A DNA stretch of 64,000 nucleotides, taken from assembly GCF_007971225.1 (NCBI RefSeq), contig NZ_CP042435.1:434001-498000 (forward strand), given 5' to 3'. Under the pieces are notes generated by a model. That model saw only the letters and a list, made by a program, of their open reading frames with translations, ran no database searches and was not told where the DNA came from. The position numbers were made by a program, and so were the translations under genes. The DNA comes from Panacibacter ginsenosidivorans. Lineage in GTDB: Bacteria; Bacteroidota; Bacteroidia; Chitinophagales; Chitinophagaceae. Of this stretch, positions 63,925 to 64,000 are shown one piece after another. The stretch's first letter is position 1, and every line of letters begins with the position of its first letter.

Positions 63925-63950
63925 ACTTTTTTGTCTTGACACAAAAAAGT
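63925..63950. repeat. Inverted repeat upstream of the AtuA-like gene
   Basis: ACTTTTTTGT (63925-63934) and ACAAAAAAGT (63941-63950) are exact complements around CTTGAC, followed by AACAAAAAAAGCCAAGGCT. From memory, closely similar sequence recurs in many Bacteroidota genomes. It lies within 12 bases of the gene start, where it could form a leader hairpin. Confidence 0.6.
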
Positions 63951-64000
63951 AACAAAAAAAGCCAAGGCTACAGAGAAAAAGCTAAAATTTATTTCGTTTC

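Noticed and set aside
1-64000. tRNA, rRNA or riboswitch
   Set aside because: No T-loop, acceptor-type or conserved riboswitch core sequence was recognised on either strand by eye; a covariance search would be decisive.

Overview
The window looks like chromosomal DNA of a member of the Bacteroidota, most likely family Chitinophagaceae. It is AT-rich. It carries SusC/SusD-type outer-membrane pairs, DUF4249 lipoproteins, a type IX secretion C-terminal sorting domain, DUF3276 and DUF6089 proteins and a Bacteroidota-type Lgt. Start-proximal sequences resemble the TAnnTTTG -7 box, and Shine-Dalgarno sequences are mostly absent. No rRNA, tRNA, CRISPR array, transposase, integrase or phage gene was seen.

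Layout. 1-4600: a partial secreted protein (minus), a polysaccharide flippase-like protein and a lipoprotein. 4833-9481: an MsrA lipoprotein, then a tightly overlapping four-gene operon of UbiA prenyltransferase, type III polyketide synthase, methyltransferase and FAD oxidoreductase, probably making a prenylated or modified phenolic lipid. 9701-17589: an outer-membrane barrel, UbiD decarboxylase, fatty acid hydroxylase, DUF6600 protein, Lgt and bacilliredoxin. 17819-22981: Hsp20, an ECF sigma factor with a four-helix membrane partner, a large secreted metalloprotease and a DUF3276 protein. 23584-38994: a catabolic locus with an Lrp regulator, SusC/SusD, two aldehyde dehydrogenases, two class III aminotransferases, an NhaC antiporter, two GNAT acetyltransferases and an amidohydrolase, which points to uptake and oxidation of an omega-amino compound. 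39471-48108: a TonB receptor with an STN domain, two tandem DUF4249 lipoproteins and a macroglobulin-like protein. 48307-56399: a glycan-degrading group (GH29 fucosidase, sialidase-like protein, GH3 with PA14, GH109-like oxidoreductase). 56816-63913: an OmpA/PD40 protein, LytTR and AraC regulators, a TPR protein, a frameshifted GNAT gene and an AtuA-type pair.

The most unusual feature is a short interspersed inverted-repeat family. I count 38 clear arms plus one decayed arm, about one per 1.6 kb. All but a few bases lie between genes. An arm is a conserved 20-mer in one of two types (A: GTACAAGAGTGCGACGCAAC; B: GTACAAGTGAGTGACACAAC) with a tail of about 35 bp ending near GCCGGNNCAAAAA. Arms occur as palindromic pairs around a 24-226 bp centre, or singly in outward orientation on the two sides of whole genes or operons: the UbiA-PKS operon, lgt, a GNAT gene, a GNAT plus amidohydrolase pair, the DUF4249 pair and Pr6Pr. 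Neighbouring arms alternate in orientation 33 times out of 38. I do not recognise this family.
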